62,741 nucleotides of DNA from Deltaproteobacteria bacterium (lineage in GTDB: Bacteria; Desulfobacterota; Syntrophia; Syntrophales; UBA5619): assembly GCA_021372695.1 (NCBI GenBank), contig JAJFTY010000132.1:1-62741 (forward strand), written 5' to 3'. The notes beneath the pieces are model-generated. The model made no database searches. It had not been told where the DNA came from and saw nothing but the letters and a program-made list of their open reading frames with translations. Shown piece after piece: positions 60,285-62,741 of the stretch (positions within the stretch are counted from its first letter, which is position 1; each line of letters opens with the position of its first letter). The translations under genes and the position numbers were made by a program.

Positions 60285-61118
60285 ATGAAACGAAATCGTC
60301 GCTTTCACCGGGCTGCTCCCACCGGAATCGTGGCATTCCTGGCGGCGGCCCTGATCTTCCTGCAACCGGGTCTTGTCCGTCCGGAGGTCGGGCTTCCATC
60401 CGCAGGGCCGAAAACGGTTTCACTCCCCGTCTATGGCTATCGGGTGGTCAATGTCTATCCCCATGACCGGCAGGCCTACACACAGGGTCTCATCTGGTGC
60501 GACGGGTTTCTCTACGAGGGGACCGGGCTGAATGGTGCCTCCAGCCTGCGGAAGGTCCGCCTGGAGAGCGGCAGCGTGGTCGAGCAGCGTTCGCTGGACC
60601 GGCACCATTTCGGCGAAGGGATCACGGATTGGGGCGGCCGTCTGTTGCAGCTGACCTGGACTTCCCAGATGGGGTTCATCTACGACCGGGCCGGCCTGAA
60701 GCTCAAGGGAACCTTCCGCTATCCCGGAGAGGGATGGGGGTTGACCCACGACCGGGACCGCCTGATCATGAGCGACGGCACGGCGGCGCTCAGATTTCTC
60801 GATCCCGGAACCTTCCGGGAAACGCGACGTCTGAACGTGCAATCGGACGGTGCGCCGCTTCGAGAGCTCAACGAACTGGAGTTCGTCCGGGGCGAGATTT
60901 TCGCCAATGTCTACCGGACAGACTGGATCGCCAGGATCTCTCCGCAGACCGGCGCCGTGACCGGCTGGGTCGATATGCGCGGTCTGCTTTCCGAGGCCGA
61001 CCGGCTGATTCCCGTGGACGTGCTCAACGGAATCGCCTATGACGCCGCTGCAAACCGCCTCTTCGTGACAGGGAAGCTGTGGCCGAGACTCTTCGAGGTC
61101 GAACTCTTCCGCCGGTGA
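60285..61118 (+). CDS. glutaminyl-peptide cyclotransferase (bacterial/plant type)
   Basis: A 277-residue exported protein. Signal peptide (GIVAFLAAALIFLQPGLV) then a five-bladed beta-propeller cyclotransferase domain: VVNVYPHDRQAYTQGLIW, FLYEGTGLNGASSLRKV, HFGEGITDWGGRLLQLTW, LNELEFVRGEIFANVYRTD and VLNGIAYDAAANRLFVTGKLWPRLFEVEL. It forms N-terminal pyroglutamate on exported proteins. ATG at 60285 puts the signal peptide first. Confidence 0.88.
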   Translation: MKRNRRFHRAAPTGIVAFLAAALIFLQPGLVRPEVGLPSAGPKTVSLPVYGYRVVNVYPHDRQAYTQGLIWCDGFLYEGTGLNGASSLRKVRLESGSVVEQRSLDRHHFGEGITDWGGRLLQLTWTSQMGFIYDRAGLKLKGTFRYPGEGWGLTHDRDRLIMSDGTAALRFLDPGTFRETRRLNVQSDGAPLRELNELEFVRGEIFANVYRTDWIARISPQTGAVTGWVDMRGLLSEADRLIPVDVLNGIAYDAAANRLFVTGKLWPRLFEVELFRR

Positions 61119-61192
61119 GCGGCGGAAAGACGGCCCCTTCTCGGGTCTCATCCTCGCTTCCGACCGGATCGGCTCGACCCCGCATGTCCAGA

Positions 61193-61235
61193 CGGGACGA
61201 CCGGCCGGCGGGGTCTCCGCCGGCCGGTCGTCCCG
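61193..61235. terminator. perfect 19-bp hairpin between convergent genes
   Basis: A perfect 19-bp GC-rich stem with a 5-base GGTCT loop lies between the convergent cyclotransferase and adhesin genes. It has no T-run on either strand but, by place and strength, is the best bidirectional terminator candidate in the window. Confidence 0.7.
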
Positions 61236-61264
61236 ATGCAAGAGATGGCCGGCTCGCCGTTTAC

Positions 61265-62741
61265 CTACCGGACGATGAGCGCCGAACTCAGGTCCCCGAG
61301 ATCCGTATGCAACGACTCCCGGGCCGCCTGCATGGCCACCAGCACGACCTGCCGTACGTCGAGGGAGGCGGAGCCGTCGGGCACCGTGATCACCAGCGTG
61401 CCGTCGCCGGTCACCATGACGGACATCTGAAGCACCATGCCGTTTTCCTGGGTCATCGTGAACGGCGCAGGGGCTGTGGAGGTCATATCTCCCGTCCCGG
61501 GCGCCGCGGTGATCCCCGCTGCGGTGGTTTGCGTCAGGGACAGGGAACTGTCGCTTTGATGCATCACGTAGTTCCCCTGCAGCGATGGCGCCCCGCTCCC
61601 CTCCCGGGCGAAGACGGGCAGGGTGCCCATCTCGACGGGTGACGCGGATGTTCCCGAACCGGCGCCCGCCGAGCTCAGGGTCATGGTCTGGCCCGAGGTG
61701 GCGATGGAGATCTGGCTGTAGAAGCTGTTCGACGACAGGACGACACTCCCCGCCGTCTGGCCGGCGGTGGAATCGGTAAGGACCGGGTTGTTCGCGCCGG
61801 CTGAAAGGGAGGTGCTGCCCGTGCCGGGACCCATGGACGATGTCGTCGTCCCCTGATTGCCGACCTGGCTCTGCTGCGTGCCGTTCACCCCCTGCTGGGT
61901 ACTGGTCAGAACGGAATTCAGGTTCTCGCCGTTCGGGTTCGCGTTGATCGCCAGCCTGCCCTCCGCGAAGGTGATCGCGTAGTTGTCCGAGGTCAGGCCG
62001 GAGGGCTGGATGGCGTATGTTCCGAGGTTCGTGGCCCCCTGGCTGGTTCCGCCGTAGGCCAATGTGCCGGAGAGATCGTTGCCGGACTCCCCATTGACAA
62101 AGCCCGCGTAGACCACGCCGTTGCCTCCGCGGTACGGGAGGCCGTCGTAAATCCTGCTGTCGTCCCTGGCGGTCACGACGAGTGCCGCGGGGGTGACGGT
62201 CAGGGAACCGTTGTGGTAGCTGATCGTATAGTTGGCGGCGTCGAAGGTGCCGCCTGCCGCGCCACTCGGGACGATGGCATAGGGGCTCCCCGCAACGCCG
62301 GCGGTTGCGGCCGCCCCCGGGCTGGCCAGGCTTACGCTGCCGACGGTCTCGTTATTCTGCAGGCCCGTCGAGGCGAACTCCGTGCCGCTGAAGGCGATCG
62401 TCTGGCCGTAGGTTTTCGAGGCGTCGTTGGCGGTGATGGAAAGAGCCGCCGGGTTGACGTCCGCGGTCGTTGTCGTGGCATTGGCCACGGCGTAGTTGGC
62501 GGCGAGTCCGCCGTTATCGCCGTTGGCAAGGGTGATTCCGGAGATGGTGACGCTCTTCCCGGTCCCGGCGTTCTTGTTGTCGAAGAGGGCAGAGGTGGAA
62601 CCGGCCGAGACGGTCTCGGTGCCGACGAAGCCGGAGAGGCCGTAGCCGGTGACGGTGGCGCTCGCATTCCCGTCGTAAGTCTTGTCGGCCGCGGTGGCGG
62701 CGAGCGTCAGGGCCTTGGGGTTGATGTCGGCCGTGGTCGTG
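61265..62741 (-). CDS. 3' part of large MBG/YDG-repeat adhesin (runs off edge)
   Basis: The frame stays open to the right edge, so at least 491 C-terminal residues are encoded and the 5' end is missing. Reading from the edge: TTTADINP linker, a YDG-type unit (ADKTYDGNASATVTGY), a TTTTADVNP linker, an MBG-type unit (ITANDASKTYGQTIAFSGT), a second YDG-like unit (VVTARDDSRIYDGLPYRGG), then a Ser/Thr/Gln-rich stretch and a C-terminal segment (VLQMSVMVTGDGTLVITVPDGSASLDVRQVV). Such repeats occur in secreted filamentous-haemagglutinin-like adhesins. No membrane or autotransporter barrel is seen at the C-terminus, which suits two-partner secretion. Confidence 0.8.
   Translation of the reverse strand, partial: TTTADINPKALTLAATAADKTYDGNASATVTGYGLSGFVGTETVSAGSTSALFDNKNAGTGKSVTISGITLANGDNGGLAANYAVANATTTTADVNPAALSITANDASKTYGQTIAFSGTEFASTGLQNNETVGSVSLASPGAAATAGVAGSPYAIVPSGAAGGTFDAANYTISYHNGSLTVTPAALVVTARDDSRIYDGLPYRGGNGVVYAGFVNGESGNDLSGTLAYGGTSQGATNLGTYAIQPSGLTSDNYAITFAEGRLAINANPNGENLNSVLTSTQQGVNGTQQSQVGNQGTTTSSMGPGTGSTSLSAGANNPVLTDSTAGQTAGSVVLSSNSFYSQISIATSGQTMTLSSAGAGSGTSASPVEMGTLPVFAREGSGAPSLQGNYVMHQSDSSLSLTQTTAAGITAAPGTGDMTSTAPAPFTMTQENGMVLQMSVMVTGDGTLVITVPDGSASLDVRQVVLVAMQAARESLHTDLGDLSSALIVR

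Overview
The window is the flagellar gene island of a moderately GC-rich Gram-negative bacterium, with a block of unrelated genes on its right side. The super-operon order (flgBC-fliEFG-fliJ-motE-fliK-flgD-flgE-motA-motB-motB-fliLMNOPQR-flhBAFG-fliA), sigma-54 control through a FlrBC-type two-component pair, a PomA-like stator and a Geobacter/Syntrophus-like pilin point to a Desulfobacterota (former Deltaproteobacteria) organism, possibly near Syntrophales. This is an inference from gene content, not a tested placement.

Layout. 1-2871 (+): flagellin, then flbT and flaF, a flagellin-control module best known from Alphaproteobacteria. 2868-6644 (-): a 1258-residue glycosyltransferase/TPR fusion. 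7048-7401 (+): flaG alone. 7592-12234 (-): late operon flgM-flgN-flgK-flgL behind a sigma-28 promoter. 12232-16690 (-): rod, ring and P/L-ring operon flgF-flgG-flgA-flgH-flgI-flgJ behind a sigma-54 promoter. 16867-18677 (-): a small late operon (100-aa unknown, FliK-like protein, FlhB C-terminal homologue) behind a sigma-28 promoter directly downstream of fliA. 18725-30941 (-): motA-motB1-motB2-fliL-M-N-O-P-Q-R-flhB-A-F-G-fliA behind a sigma-54 promoter. 31403-35769 (-): fliK-flgD-flgE. 36141-40917 (-): flgB-C-fliE-F-G-J-motE behind a sigma-54 promoter. 40920-44609 (-): TPR exported protein-flrB-flrC behind a sigma-54 promoter. 44733-47087 (+): pilZ-motA-motB behind a divergent sigma-54 promoter.

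To the right are an HDOD protein, pyrF, a response regulator with a C-terminal membrane anchor, a type IV pilin behind a sigma-54 promoter, tRNA-Glu(TTC), a Ski2-like helicase, an acetyl/propionyl-CoA synthetase, a GAF-like protein, exonuclease III, a cysteine-rich unknown, an EamA exporter, an NAD(P)H oxidoreductase, a YitT protein, a glutaminyl cyclotransferase and the 3' part of a large MBG/YDG-repeat adhesin that runs off the right edge.

How the genes fit together. By inference FlrBC activates sigma-54 promoters for the hook-basal body, export gate, stators, fliA and probably its own operon. FliA (sigma-28), held by FlgM, then drives flgMNKL, flaG and the small fliK-like/flhX operon. The sigma-54 sites follow TGGCAYN-N4-TTGCW closely, and all three sigma-28 sites have a 12-nt gap between the -35 and -10 octamers. 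The most unusual points are the missing fliH/fliI between fliG and fliJ, two tandem MotB paralogues of which one has lost the ion-binding aspartate, the sigma-28-driven second FliK/FlhX pair, a nine-cytosine tract in flgM, and the membrane-anchored lone receiver domain. No insertion sequence or CRISPR array was seen.
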